From Acidobacteriota bacterium (GTDB lineage Bacteria > Acidobacteriota > Terriglobia > Bryobacterales > Bryobacteraceae), in contig JACPNQ010000034.1 of NCBI GenBank assembly GCA_016185425.1, positions 186,001-250,000 of the forward strand: a DNA stretch of 64,000 bases. The letters run 5' to 3'. How positions within the stretch are numbered: position 1 is the stretch's first letter; every line of letters begins with the position of its first letter. The notes beneath the pieces were generated by a model. It made no database searches. It saw only the letters and a list, made by a program, of their open reading frames with translations, and was not told the DNA's origin. The translations under genes and the position numbers were made by a program. This document shows positions 56,472-64,000 of this stretch, in pieces.

Positions 56472-57851
56472 ATGAGCCGAAAGATCCTGGTGATCGAGGA
56501 CGAAGAGAAACTTCGCCGCGTGGTGCAATTGCAGTTGCAGACGTCCGGCTACGACGTGGAGATGGCGGCCACCGCCGAAGAAGGCGTGGCGGCGGCGGAG
56601 CGCGCCGATCTGGTGCTGACCGACCTGCGCCTGCCGGGCATGAGCGGCCTACAGTTCCTGGAACGGATGCACTCGTCCCGTCCGGGTCTGCCGGTGGTGA
56701 TGATGACCGCCTTCGGCAGCGTGGAAACGGCCGTTGAGGCGATGAAAAAAGGCGCCGCCGATTTCCTGGTGAAGCCGTTCTCGCTGGATCACTTGACCGC
56801 GGTGGTCGGCAAGGCGATCGAGGTGCAGGACCTCCGCGAGGAGAACAAGCGCCTGCGGGAAGAGCTCGGCGGACGCTACCAGCTCGACAACATCGTTGGC
56901 CGCAGCGCGGTGATGCAGGAGGTCTTCGCGATGGTGTTGCGCGCCGCGCCGACGCGCGCCACCGTGCTGCTGGCGGGCGAGAGCGGTGTCGGCAAGGATA
57001 TGATCGCGCGCGCCATTCACTATCACTCGCCGCGCAAGGACAGGCCGTTCATCAAAATCAACTGCACCGCCATCCCGGAAAACCTGATGGAAAGCGAGCT
57101 GTTCGGCTACGAAAAAGGTGCCTTCACGGGCGCGAACATGACGAAGCCAGGCAAGTTCGAGCAGGCCGATACGGGCACTGTCTTCCTCGACGAAATCGGC
57201 GACGTGCCGCTGCCGATCCAGGTGAAGCTGCTGCGCATTCTGCAGGAGCGCGAATTCGAACGGCTTGGCAGCAACAAGACGCGCCACATTGATGTACGAA
57301 TCGTTGCGGCGACCAACGTCGACCTGCGCCGCGCGCTCGAAGAAGGCACCTTCCGCGAAGACCTCTATTACCGCCTGAACGTTCTGCCGATCAACATTCC
57401 GGCGCTGCGTGAACGGCGCGAGGACATTCCCTACCTGGCCGAACACTTCATCCGGAAACATGCGGCGGAACTGGATACCGGCGAGCTGGAACTCTCGAAC
57501 GACGCCGCCGAAAAACTGACGGCATACCATTGGCCGGGTAATGTCCGTGAGCTCGAAAACGTGATTGAACGTTCGCTGGTGCTGGCGACGGGCGGCCGTT
57601 TGCAGGCGGCCGATATCCGGCTCGATATGGCTCCGCGCTTGCGGACGGCGGGCGGGGGTAGCGCCGAACAGATGTTCCTGCCCGACGGAATGACGCTCGA
57701 CCAGTACGAAGAGGTGATCATTCGGGAGGCGATGCGCCGGGCGCAGGGCAACAAGAGCCAGGCGGCGCGGCTGCTCGGATTGACGAGGAATGCGCTGCGC
57801 TACCGGCTTGGCCAGATGGGCATGGAGACCGGCAGCGACAACGACACATAG
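56472..57851 (+). CDS. NtrC-family sigma-54-dependent response regulator
   Basis: A 459-residue regulator with three parts: receiver (phospho-acceptor Asp51 in L-V-L-T-D-L-R-L-P), AAA+ domain (Walker A G-E-S-G-V-G-K-D at 169-176, sigma-54 contact G-A-F-T-G-A at 216-221, arginine finger region R-E-D-L-Y-Y-R-L-N-V-L), and a C-terminal Fis-type helix-turn-helix (N-K-S-Q-A-A-R-L-L-G-L-T-R-N-A-L). It would activate sigma-54 promoters when phosphorylated by the adjacent kinase. No sigma-54 promoter is recognised next to it, so the target is unknown. Confidence 0.95.
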   Translation: MSRKILVIEDEEKLRRVVQLQLQTSGYDVEMAATAEEGVAAAERADLVLTDLRLPGMSGLQFLERMHSSRPGLPVVMMTAFGSVETAVEAMKKGAADFLVKPFSLDHLTAVVGKAIEVQDLREENKRLREELGGRYQLDNIVGRSAVMQEVFAMVLRAAPTRATVLLAGESGVGKDMIARAIHYHSPRKDRPFIKINCTAIPENLMESELFGYEKGAFTGANMTKPGKFEQADTGTVFLDEIGDVPLPIQVKLLRILQEREFERLGSNKTRHIDVRIVAATNVDLRRALEEGTFREDLYYRLNVLPINIPALRERREDIPYLAEHFIRKHAAELDTGELELSNDAAEKLTAYHWPGNVRELENVIERSLVLATGGRLQAADIRLDMAPRLRTAGGGSAEQMFLPDGMTLDQYEEVIIREAMRRAQGNKSQAARLLGLTRNALRYRLGQMGMETGSDNDT

Positions 57852-57853
57852 GG

Positions 57854-59866
57854 TCAGGGGGTCCATGTGACCTCGGCCGCCGGGCGGTACGATGAACCGG
57901 CGCTGATCAACAGCGGGCCCAGCGCGCGAGCCGTGTCCGGGCCGTAGATGGAGGTCATCTTGTGGACGAACACATCGGCCATCCCGGCAAGCAGGCCGCC
58001 GACATTTCGCATCGTCTCCGCCGGCGGCAGGCGGCTGGCGGCGAAGCGTTTGCGCGTCGCGGTGACGCGGTCGACGATCTGCGCTTCCACATAGAGCAGG
58101 CTTTGGAAGACCGCCGCGCCGATCGGCTGGCTTACCGAGCGCCGTGTTTCGTCCGCCGTGGAGCCGCTGCTCAACGCCGCGAGCAGCGTGTCCAGGTTGG
58201 CGCGCGTCCGCGGATTCCATACCATCGCTTCACGAAGCTGCGCATCGGTCCAATCCCAGTAAGGTGCATCCGCGCGATCGAGGTCCAGGCCTTTGCCGTT
58301 GCGGCGAATAGCGCTGCTGACCGGCAGGGCGGCCCACACCAGCAGCGGCGCGACGGACTGAGGGTCGAGCGAGTCGAAGCTGACCGACGCCGGCAGCAGA
58401 GCTCGCCACAGCCGTTGGATGCGGCGGGAGATATCGCAGGGGTCCTGCGGCTGCATCCACTCTGCCGTGGCCTCGGGTGGAAGGGAGACAGTCAATTTGC
58501 AGACCGGCGCGCCGGGCGGGATGGGGCCGGCGCCGTAGAGTTTCAGCAGCGGCTCCAGTGCCGCCGGACGGCGGGCCTTCAGCACTAGCTCGAAGCGGGC
58601 CGTGCAACTGGCCGCATTGTGGACCACCAGATCGCCCGCGAACTGGGCGGCAAAGGCGGCCTCTATAGACACAAGAGCGGCGGACTGCCGCGTGCGGCGT
58701 TCGGCCTCGGCGCGCACATGGCCGCGAACGATGCGGCCGGAGGCATCGTCGAGAGCCTCCATGGCGGTGTGCAGACGGTCGCGGCTGCTGCGGAAACCGC
58801 TGAGGAACGGCAGCCGCCACGCGAACGTTTGGCGATGCGAAAGATCTTCGGTGAGGGTGCTGTTGTGCAGCGTCACGCCGCTGGCCGGATGCGCGAGCAG
58901 CGCTCGCAGATCGCCATCCAGGGTCTGATGGAATATGTCGTGCAGTGCCGGGTTCGCCGCAAAATCGAAAGAGGCGTCGAGCAGCGCCGCGTTGCATTGG
59001 CGCCGGTCGAAGAGCGCTGTGAGCGATGCTTCGAGCTTCCCCTCGGTGGCGCGCACGGCCGCGAATTCCAGGCGCGCCGTGAGTTGATCGGCATTTGCAA
59101 CCGTAGCGTCCATCATGCCTTCGATGAGCTGCTTGAGCCCGGCAAGCAGCGGCGACACCGGATTCCGCCACTGTTCGGCCTGCGTCCCGGCGGGCAGGGC
59201 AAGCCAGCCGTCGAGGAACTCCTGAATCTTCGTGATGGGGGCGGGCAGTTTCGGCAGTGCCCTCCATCCGCCGCTGCGGAGATACTGCAGCACCTGTGTG
59301 CGATGCTGCCCGAACAGCGCGGCAAGAGCGTTCCGCGTAGCCTGGTCCAGCCCGGCGGCGGCGTTGGCCTTCACCAGGATGGAGCGTGCCGCATTCTTCG
59401 CCGAGCACAGGCGCACGCGGAGCACGGGCGCGGCGTCCGGGCGTTGTACCGACCACCAGCAATCGCCGGCGGCGTGCCATTCCGCGCGGGTCTGAATACC
59501 GAGATCGAGGTCGAGGCCGATGTCGCCGGTGAGGGCGGTTTTCAGCGGTGCGGCGATACTGGTCCACAGCGCGGAGACCTCGGCGGACACGGTGGCCGAG
59601 ATGTTGGACGAGCGCTGGAACAGCACCGTCATGCCGGGAAGCCAGTCGTCCACGTTCTCAAAGCGCGGCACCAACGGCAGAGGGGTATTGGACGTCGCGG
59701 GCAGCAGCGCCCAAGCGTTCCGGTTACCGGGAGATTGATCCGGATCGACGAGGGTCCAGATGTGGTGGCGCTCCTCGGCGGTGAGTTGCAGCGAGGCAGG
59801 GAGGGCGAGGCCTCCGGCGAGTTGGGCGAGCGGGCCCAAATTTGTTGCGGCGAAACGAAACGGCAT
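57854..59866 (-). CDS. Large protein of unknown function
   Basis: A 670-residue protein starting MPFRFAATNLGPLAQL; the frame stays open for 399 bases upstream, but that extension is low-quality and includes tandem repeats, so it is not used. There is no signal peptide or membrane helix. The composition is Ala/Leu/Arg/Trp-rich and largely helical (T-A-L-T-G-D-I-G-L-D-L-D-L-G-I, R-I-Q-R-L-W-R-A-L-L-P). No ATPase, nuclease or redox motif is seen. It converges with the NtrC-type regulator gene. Nothing in the sequence lets me name it. Confidence 0.7.
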   Translation of the reverse strand: MPFRFAATNLGPLAQLAGGLALPASLQLTAEERHHIWTLVDPDQSPGNRNAWALLPATSNTPLPLVPRFENVDDWLPGMTVLFQRSSNISATVSAEVSALWTSIAAPLKTALTGDIGLDLDLGIQTRAEWHAAGDCWWSVQRPDAAPVLRVRLCSAKNAARSILVKANAAAGLDQATRNALAALFGQHRTQVLQYLRSGGWRALPKLPAPITKIQEFLDGWLALPAGTQAEQWRNPVSPLLAGLKQLIEGMMDATVANADQLTARLEFAAVRATEGKLEASLTALFDRRQCNAALLDASFDFAANPALHDIFHQTLDGDLRALLAHPASGVTLHNSTLTEDLSHRQTFAWRLPFLSGFRSSRDRLHTAMEALDDASGRIVRGHVRAEAERRTRQSAALVSIEAAFAAQFAGDLVVHNAASCTARFELVLKARRPAALEPLLKLYGAGPIPPGAPVCKLTVSLPPEATAEWMQPQDPCDISRRIQRLWRALLPASVSFDSLDPQSVAPLLVWAALPVSSAIRRNGKGLDLDRADAPYWDWTDAQLREAMVWNPRTRANLDTLLAALSSGSTADETRRSVSQPIGAAVFQSLLYVEAQIVDRVTATRKRFAASRLPPAETMRNVGGLLAGMADVFVHKMTSIYGPDTARALGPLLISAGSSYRPAAEVTWTP

Positions 59867-60034
59867 AGGAAAGTTCACTCTCGCTACGAGGGTGACAGGG
59901 CCGCGCCCAGCAACCGGCGGACTGGAATTTCTAGTTAATTCGAAACAAAGGAAATATAAATTTCGAAGTTTTGTGACCGTACTTTTCGGCGTCCGCGAAA
60001 TCGGCGAATCGGTGGGGCCTGGCGTTGGTTCGTT

Positions 60035-60070
60035 CCCTGGTTTATTCCTTGGTGTATTCCTTGGTTTATT
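60035..60070. repeat. Three tandem 12-base repeats
   Basis: Three adjacent copies of CCTTGGTTTATT-like units (CCCTGGTTTATT, CCTTGGTGTATT, CCTTGGTTTATT) in the spacer between the unknown 670-residue gene and the DinB gene, some 64-99 bases before the DinB start. They are upstream of both divergent genes. Function unknown; a protein-binding site or simple slippage product are both possible. Confidence 0.8.
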
Positions 60071-60133
60071 TTCGGACCGTAATTGGCAGGAAATACATCG
60101 CTTTTGTGCGTGTGCTACACCAAGGGTATGCGC

Positions 60134-60634
60134 ATGGCAGAGTTGTCCCAGGAGATGACGCGGCTGGTAGCGTCGGCGAGCGGAGTGTTCCGGCAAATGG
60201 GTGTGAGCGACTGGACGCGAACGCGCGCGCCGGGGAAGTGGACGAGGATCGAGATTCTCGGCCACCTGGTCGATTCAGCGGCGAACAATCACCAGCGATT
60301 TGTTCGTGCGATAGCGGAGGGCGACATCGAATGGCCCGGGTATGATCAGGTGGCGATGGTGCGCGTGCAGCAGTTCGGACGCGCGAACCCGGTGCAGATC
60401 ATTGCGCTATGGGAGAGTTTCAATCTGTTCCTCGCGCGGCTGATCGGACTGATACCGGACGAGCGGCTCGGCGCAAAGTGTTCCATCGGCGGTCACGCCC
60501 CGGTGACGCTGGAGTTTCTCGCGGCCGATTATGTGGCGCATATGCAGCATCATTTGCGGCAGATATTTGAGGGGATGGAGGCGGATGTCCGATGGGTGGC
60601 GGGGGTTGATGAGAGCGGATATCGGAAGGCGTAG
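60134..60634 (+). CDS. DinB-superfamily protein
   Basis: A 166-residue four-helix protein. The metal-site histidines are in I-L-G-H-L-V-D-S-A and H-M-Q-H-H-L-R-Q-I. Start selection: AAGGG lies 7 bases before this ATG; another ATG sits 6 bases upstream. Many DinB proteins act as thiol transferases or have no known role. It is unrelated by neighbourhood to the other DinB gene at 7207. Its stop lies 6 bases from the end of the convergent aminotransferase gene. Confidence 0.88.
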   Translation: MAELSQEMTRLVASASGVFRQMGVSDWTRTRAPGKWTRIEILGHLVDSAANNHQRFVRAIAEGDIEWPGYDQVAMVRVQQFGRANPVQIIALWESFNLFLARLIGLIPDERLGAKCSIGGHAPVTLEFLAADYVAHMQHHLRQIFEGMEADVRWVAGVDESGYRKA

Positions 60635-60640
60635 AAGGCG

Positions 60641-61744
60641 TTACCGCAGGGCCGCGATCAACCGGTCAATATCCGATTCGTCGTTGTAAAAATGCATCGA
60701 CAGCCGCAGGCATCCGTGCCGCGCGCTGGCGAGAATCCGCTTCTCCTTCAGCCGGTGAACGAGCAGCGCCGGATCGGTGGCGGGGAAGTGCGCCGCCGTG
60801 ATCGGCGAGTGTCGATGGAGCACCGTCACGTGCCCGAGCTCTTGCAATCGCTCGTGCAGCGCGGAGGTCAGGGCAAGTACGCGCCGCTCGATCTTCTCCG
60901 CGCCGATCTCCAGAAATTCCGTCAGCGCCGCGTCCATCGCGTATAGGCACGGAAACGCCGGCATGCCGCCTTCATATTTCTCGGCGGAGTCGCGGAAGAC
61001 GGGCGCGCCGTGATGAAGCCGGTTGACGTTGCGCCAGTCCTCATGGCTGCGCCAGCCGATAATGTTTGGCTCCAGCGTCTTTCGCAGCTCCGGACTTACA
61101 TAGAAAAACGCCGCGCCGTTCGGGCAGAGCAGCCATTTGTAGCCATGTACGGCAAGCATCGATGGTTGTACGTGCTTCACGTTCAGCGTCAACGCGCCCA
61201 ACGCCTGCGTCGCGTCGACATAGAACAGAATGCCGCGCTCTTTTAGGAACGCGCCGATTTGTTCCAGCGGCGGCCGGAAGCCCGTGGTGTAGCTGACTTG
61301 GCTCAACAGTACGGCGCGGGTATTGGGAGTAATCGCGTCGTAGAACTCGGGCCATTCGACTTCGATGAATTCGACACCTTTCTCCTTCAGCAGAGCCGCA
61401 TAGTAGAGCTGATTGGGGAATTCATTGGTGAGGGTAACGATGCGGTCGCCGGCAGACCAATGCGTGCCGCCGAGCAGCAACGACAGCGGCGTGGCGGCGT
61501 TGACGGAAAACGCGATGTCTTCGGCCGTGGCATGAATGAGCTGCGCGGCCTTTGCGCGCGTGCCGTCGATGTCGTCGAACCATTCGAGGAAATCATTGCA
61601 GGCAAGGTCGTCGCGGTGCGCGAAGTGCGCATTGACGGCCTGCGTCGTATTCGTGGAAAGCAGGCCGAAGGTGGCGGAGTTGAAATAGGTATAGTTCCGG
61701 AGAGCCGGATATCGGGCGCGGATTTGGGACCAGTCGGTGTTCAT
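60641..61744 (-). CDS. Class-V-fold PLP-dependent aminotransferase/lyase
   Basis: A 367-residue fold-type I PLP enzyme of the NifS/SufS superfamily. It opens R-Y-P-A-L-R-N-Y-T-Y-F-N-S-A, the PLP Lys is in A-V-H-G-Y-K-W-L-L-C-P, with the Asp of Y-V-D-A-T-Q-A-L-G and a late S-M-H-F-Y-N-D-E-S-D-I-D-R-L. The active-site Cys loop of true cysteine desulfurases is not evident, so it is more likely a desulfurase-like lyase or isopenicillin-epimerase-like enzyme. Substrate unknown. The start abuts a decayed region. Confidence 0.88.
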   Translation of the reverse strand: MNTDWSQIRARYPALRNYTYFNSATFGLLSTNTTQAVNAHFAHRDDLACNDFLEWFDDIDGTRAKAAQLIHATAEDIAFSVNAATPLSLLLGGTHWSAGDRIVTLTNEFPNQLYYAALLKEKGVEFIEVEWPEFYDAITPNTRAVLLSQVSYTTGFRPPLEQIGAFLKERGILFYVDATQALGALTLNVKHVQPSMLAVHGYKWLLCPNGAAFFYVSPELRKTLEPNIIGWRSHEDWRNVNRLHHGAPVFRDSAEKYEGGMPAFPCLYAMDAALTEFLEIGAEKIERRVLALTSALHERLQELGHVTVLHRHSPITAAHFPATDPALLVHRLKEKRILASARHGCLRLSMHFYNDESDIDRLIAALR

Positions 61745-61758
61745 ACGAACTCCTCATC

Positions 61759-61869
61759 TTACTTCGCCAGCGACAAACTGTACCGATTCAGCGAGCGGCG
61801 GACCCCGCCGCCGGAGAAGCCAAAAAACTCACCTATTTCCTTTAACGGCGCCAAATCGTTTTCCGATGA
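61759..61869 (-). pseudogene. Possible C-terminal scrap of an IS200/REP-type transposase, within a 341-base gap
   Basis: The gap 61745-62085 has no intact gene. On the minus strand a frame ending at 61759 codes P-L-K-E-I-G-E-F-F-G-F-S-G-G-G-V, close to the helix-turn-helix tail of REP-associated (RAYT-like) transposases. No upstream part of such a transposase can be found. The rest of the gap shows nothing coding. Confidence 0.35.
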
Positions 61870-62085
61870 GTACCGTAGAGGGTCTAGCTGTGTTTCTAAA
61901 CAAAACCGGCCAATTGTGTTACAACTCTGAGGGAACCGATAATGAATCTTCAGAGATAGAGGAGCAGATGGCTGGACTGGCAGTGGTAGCCAAAGGGAGA
62001 TCAATCTAACCAAACGCGAGCGAACCGGCTTGGATGACGTCGCTGCGCCAGGAGGAAGCGGAGCTGTTGGCCAGAGTGGAATTGA

Positions 62086-62500
62086 ATGGCGATCAACGCC
62101 GCGAAAACCTCTCTGACAAAGGCTACCTACATTCTGGGCGATACCATTCAATGGCTTGCCGATCTTGCTCCAGATTCCATTCATGCTGTTGTGACCGATC
62201 CGCCTTATGGCCTGCGGGAGTATGAAGACAAGGATTACAAAAAACTTCGGTCGGGCCGGGGAGGGGTATGGCGAATTCCGCCGATTCTTTGCTCTCCGAC
62301 GCGCGGCGTCGAGAGAAATTGCACCGCATCCGTCTCAAAACTTCAGCGTTTTATGAGGCAGATCGTAAGGGCCGCGCTTCCTCTCGGGATAGGTATCGTC
62401 TACGATCGGTTCGCCGGAAGCGGCTCCACCCTTGCCGCCGCGGAATCGCAAGGACTGCATTCTATCGGCACTGACCGTGATCCCGTGCGGCGCCGCAATG
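62086..62500 (+). pseudogene. Decayed DNA methyltransferase with large internal deletion
   Basis: The N-terminal part reads T-Y-I-L-G-D-T-I-Q-W-L and A-V-V-T-D-P-P-Y-G-L-R-E-Y-E with the catalytic D-P-P-Y at 38-41. Then the frame jumps from G-G-V-W-R-I-P-P straight to the late motif R-F-M-R-Q-I-V-R-A-A-L-P-L-G and F-A-G-S-G-S-T-L-A-A-A-E. About 130 residues between are missing compared with the usual family layout. Two compensating indels scramble the middle (E-I-A-P-H-P-S is found in another frame). The F-A-G-S-G-S-T site has Arg for the usual Pro just before it. It is non-functional and truncated next to the transposase remnant. Confidence 0.8.
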
Positions 62501-62508
62501 TGCACATA

Positions 62509-63031
62509 TGCGTTGATGTGATACATGCCTTTGACTCCGTCCCGGTCTCCTTGGTGGACGGTCTCCACGCGAAGCTATCCGGGGGCGTCCTTCCGGCTCC
62601 GGGAAACGCCGTTCGCCGATCACCACCGGTGTCGGCTTCGTCTTGGTAAATGTTGCCCGGCGCGTGCGATAGGTCTTATTCTTCCGCAGCCGATACAAAT
62701 GGGCCACCGTGATACAGGCCAACCGCTCGTATTCACTCTTGCCGTATTCGCCGAACTTCCGTTCCAGAATCTTCCGGGTTACCGGTCCGCTCATCGTGTC
62801 GTACGCCTCGTCCACGGCCGCTAAACAGGCTGCGTCGATGCGGGTGTAGCGTGTCGGGAAACGATGCCGCCGGTAGACCGTTGGGCGGACCTCGCCGGTG
62901 GCTATGTACTTGCCGAAGAGTCGCGTGATCTGCGCCCGGCTTTGCCCAGTCATCTTGGCCACGTAGCTCCGCAAGAGCTCTTTGCCTTCCCGGCTTGCTT
63001 CCAGCAACGCCCGGATCTGCTCCAGGCTCAA
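62509..63031 (-). pseudogene. Truncated, frameshifted integrase-core transposase
   Basis: The frame from 63031 codes the N-terminal part of an integrase-type transposase (M-S-L-E-Q-I-R-A-L-L-E-A-S, L-L-R-S-Y-V-A-K-M-T-G-Q-S-R-A-Q-I-T, Y-R-R-H-R-F-P-T-R-Y-T, A-H-L-Y-R-L-R-K-N-K-T-Y-R, I-G-E-R-R-F-P-E-P-E-G-R-P). An extra G in the run at 62581-62585 shifts the frame; the other frame carries on E-T-V-H-Q-G-D-R-D-G-V-K-G-M-Y-H-I-N-A and stops matching at about 62509, where the methyltransferase remnant begins. Part of the N-terminal region appears deleted as well. The rve catalytic domain is gone, so it cannot move. Confidence 0.82.
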
Positions 63032-63088
63032 CTTCTCGCCACCTTATGGATGCTGATGATCAATCCCCAGCTTGCGCCACCTCTCCCT

Positions 63089-63145
63089 CTTCAGGCTCAT
63101 CTTGTGTGAGAATCATCCTTTCCTTCAGGCTCATTTTGCATGAGA
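63089..63145. repeat. Pair of 23-base direct repeats, possible transposon end
   Basis: Two copies of a 23-base element, CTTCAGGCTCATYTTG-type, at 63089-63111 and 63123-63145, 34 bases apart and with three mismatches. They lie just before the start of the integrase remnant and may be part of its end, or of a short lost N-terminal exon-like stretch. No matching copy was found at the other side, as expected for a truncated element. Confidence 0.6.
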
Positions 63146-63199
63146 TAAGACTGCCGGGCGTGGGTATAACGAGAGCATGTTAGGATTGAAAAAGAGCCC

Positions 63200-63649
63200 A
63201 TGAAGATAGCGGTAGGCGCTGACCACGCGGGGTACGCCCTTAAAGAGCGTCTGTTAGGGAAACTCAAGGCCGAAGGCCATGAGGTAGTGGATTTTGGCAC
63301 GCATTCGACGGAGTCCACGGACTATCCGGACTTCGCGGCCGCCGTAGGCCGGGCGGTGGGAAAAAAGGAAGCCGAAGCGGGGCTGCTCGTATGTTCCAGC
63401 GGTGTCGGCATGTCCATCGCGGCGAACAAGATTCACGGCGTGCGCGCCGCGCTGGGCACGAATACCGACGAGGTCGGTTACACGCGCCGGCACAACGACG
63501 CGAACATCCTCGCCCTTGGCGCAAAATACACCGACGAAGCCACGGCGGGCGCGCTGTTGGACACGTTTTTGACGACGCCGTTTGAAGGCGGGCGGCACAC
63601 GCGCCGCATTGAAAAGATCAACAAACTGGAGCAGGAAGAGCAGAAATGA
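63200..63649 (+). CDS. rpiB: Ribose-5-phosphate isomerase B
   Basis: A 149-residue RpiB/LacAB-family isomerase. It opens I-A-V-G-A-D-H-A-G-Y-A-L-K, has the D-F-G-T-H-S-T-E-S-T-D-Y-P-D block and the catalytic C-S-S-G-V-G-M-S-I-A-A-N-K with Cys65. It interconverts ribose-5-P and ribulose-5-P in the pentose phosphate pathway. Its TGA overlaps the glyA start (ATGATG), giving translational coupling. Confidence 0.95.
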   Translation: MKIAVGADHAGYALKERLLGKLKAEGHEVVDFGTHSTESTDYPDFAAAVGRAVGKKEAEAGLLVCSSGVGMSIAANKIHGVRAALGTNTDEVGYTRRHNDANILALGAKYTDEATAGALLDTFLTTPFEGGRHTRRIEKINKLEQEEQK

Positions 63650-64000
63650 TGAAGTACCGTACGCTCGCGGAAGCGGATCCGCAGGTATTTGAAGCGATTC
63701 AGCACGAGACGGCGCGGCAGAACTCCCGCCTGGAACTGATCGCGAGCGAGAATTTCACCTCTGAACCCATCCTGGAAGCGGCGGCTAGCGTTTTCACCAA
63801 CAAGTACGCGGAAGGCTATCCCGGCAAGCGCTATTACGGCGGTTGCGAATACGCGGACGTTGTCGAGAACCTCGCCCGTGAGCGCGCGAAAAAACTGTTC
63901 GGCGCGGAGCATGTCAACGTGCAGCCGCACTCCGGGTCGCAGGCCAACGCCGCGGCCTATATGGCCGTGTTGAATCCCGGCGACACGATTCTCGGCATGG
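63646..64000 (+). CDS. glyA: Serine hydroxymethyltransferase, N-terminal part
   Basis: The first 118 residues of a protein running off the right edge. It contains E-L-I-A-S-E-N-F-T-S near residue 31, N-K-Y-A-E-G-Y-P-G-K-R-Y-Y-G-G-C near residue 53 and V-N-V-Q-P-H-S-G-S-Q-A-N, all hallmark SHMT motifs. It moves one carbon from serine to tetrahydrofolate, making glycine. Two adjacent ATG codons (63646, 63649) could serve as start. The PLP Lys is beyond the window. It is coupled to rpiB, an arrangement seen in many bacteria. Confidence 0.95.
   Translation, partial: MMKYRTLAEADPQVFEAIQHETARQNSRLELIASENFTSEPILEAAASVFTNKYAEGYPGKRYYGGCEYADVVENLARERAKKLFGAEHVNVQPHSGSQANAAAYMAVLNPGDTILGM

Noticed and set aside
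60035..60070. CRISPR-like array
   Set aside because: The repeat units are only 12 bases, directly adjacent with no spacers, and no cas genes are near.
59867..60265. N-terminal extension of the 670-residue unknown protein
   Set aside because: The added residues are repeat-derived (K-P-R-N, N-K-P-G-N-E-P) and overlap the start of the DinB gene; a normal ATG exists at 59866.
61737..62009. Small plus-strand open frame in the decayed region
   Set aside because: It starts inside the aminotransferase gene on the other strand and has no ribosome site or recognisable motif.

Overview
The window is a gene-dense, high-GC bacterial chromosome segment with almost no intergenic space and many start/stop overlaps of the ATGA type. 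The gene content points to Acidobacteriota of the Solibacter/Bryobacter group. The clearest marker is a 978-residue secreted SBBP-repeat protein that ends in the C-terminal domain first described from Solibacter (TIGR03437 type). Other indications are archaeal-type phosphohexomutases, several secreted proteins with no recognisable family, a secreted methyltransferase-like protein and abundant carbohydrate-active genes. The taxonomic call is an inference from family content; no rRNA is present.

Layout. 1-7.7 kb (minus strand): the start of a proline-catabolic aldehyde dehydrogenase with a YtxH protein, an ankyrin-repeat protein, the giant SBBP protein, and a DinB / NRDE / DedA-ATP-grasp operon. 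7.8-11.5 kb (plus): aquaporin, GMC oxidoreductase, double-VOC protein and DM13-like protein. 11.5-15.7 kb: TonB-like protein diverging from an ECF sigma / anti-sigma pair, then two secreted enzymes-like genes. 15.8-19.8 kb: CBM9-like protein, two tandem phosphohexomutases and a lipoprotein. 19.8-23 kb: ftsB-like and cutA diverging from one compact promoter, then an MFS transporter and an outer-membrane porin. 23-26.7 kb (minus): PfkB kinase, rhomboid protease, glutaredoxin-like protein, secreted methyltransferase and a VWA-like secreted protein. 26.8-37.2 kb (plus, housekeeping): ssb, a DUF669-like protein with an SSB-like tail, purE-purK, a SGNH hydrolase, larC, metG, tatD and a polyprenyl diphosphate synthase.

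38.7-43.3 kb is a co-directional set with a sulfur theme: rhodanese, sulfatase, a membrane protein of unknown function, an Rrf2 regulator and cysK, closed by a strong intrinsic terminator. 43.5-53.5 kb holds a DUF72 protein, tRNA-Glu(CTC), an FG-GAP protein, an esterase, a CPBP protease, then a GH63-like glucosidase overlapping a glycogen-debranching enzyme, a small exported peptide, a DUF1223 protein and a SpoIIE-type phosphatase. 53.5-60 kb: ribosomal protein S1 diverging from a histidine kinase / NtrC-type regulator pair, then a 670-residue protein of no recognised family. 60-61.7 kb: DinB-like protein and a class-V aminotransferase.

61.7-63.2 kb is a scrap yard: a decayed DNA methyltransferase with a large internal deletion, abutting a frameshifted and truncated integrase-type transposase and short repeats that may be its ends. 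The window closes with rpiB overlapping the start of glyA. No CRISPR array, rRNA, prophage or intact insertion sequence was seen. The most unusual items are the DedA-ATP-grasp fusion, the DUF669-like protein with an SSB-type tail, the diverged tandem phosphohexomutases, and the 670-residue orphan.
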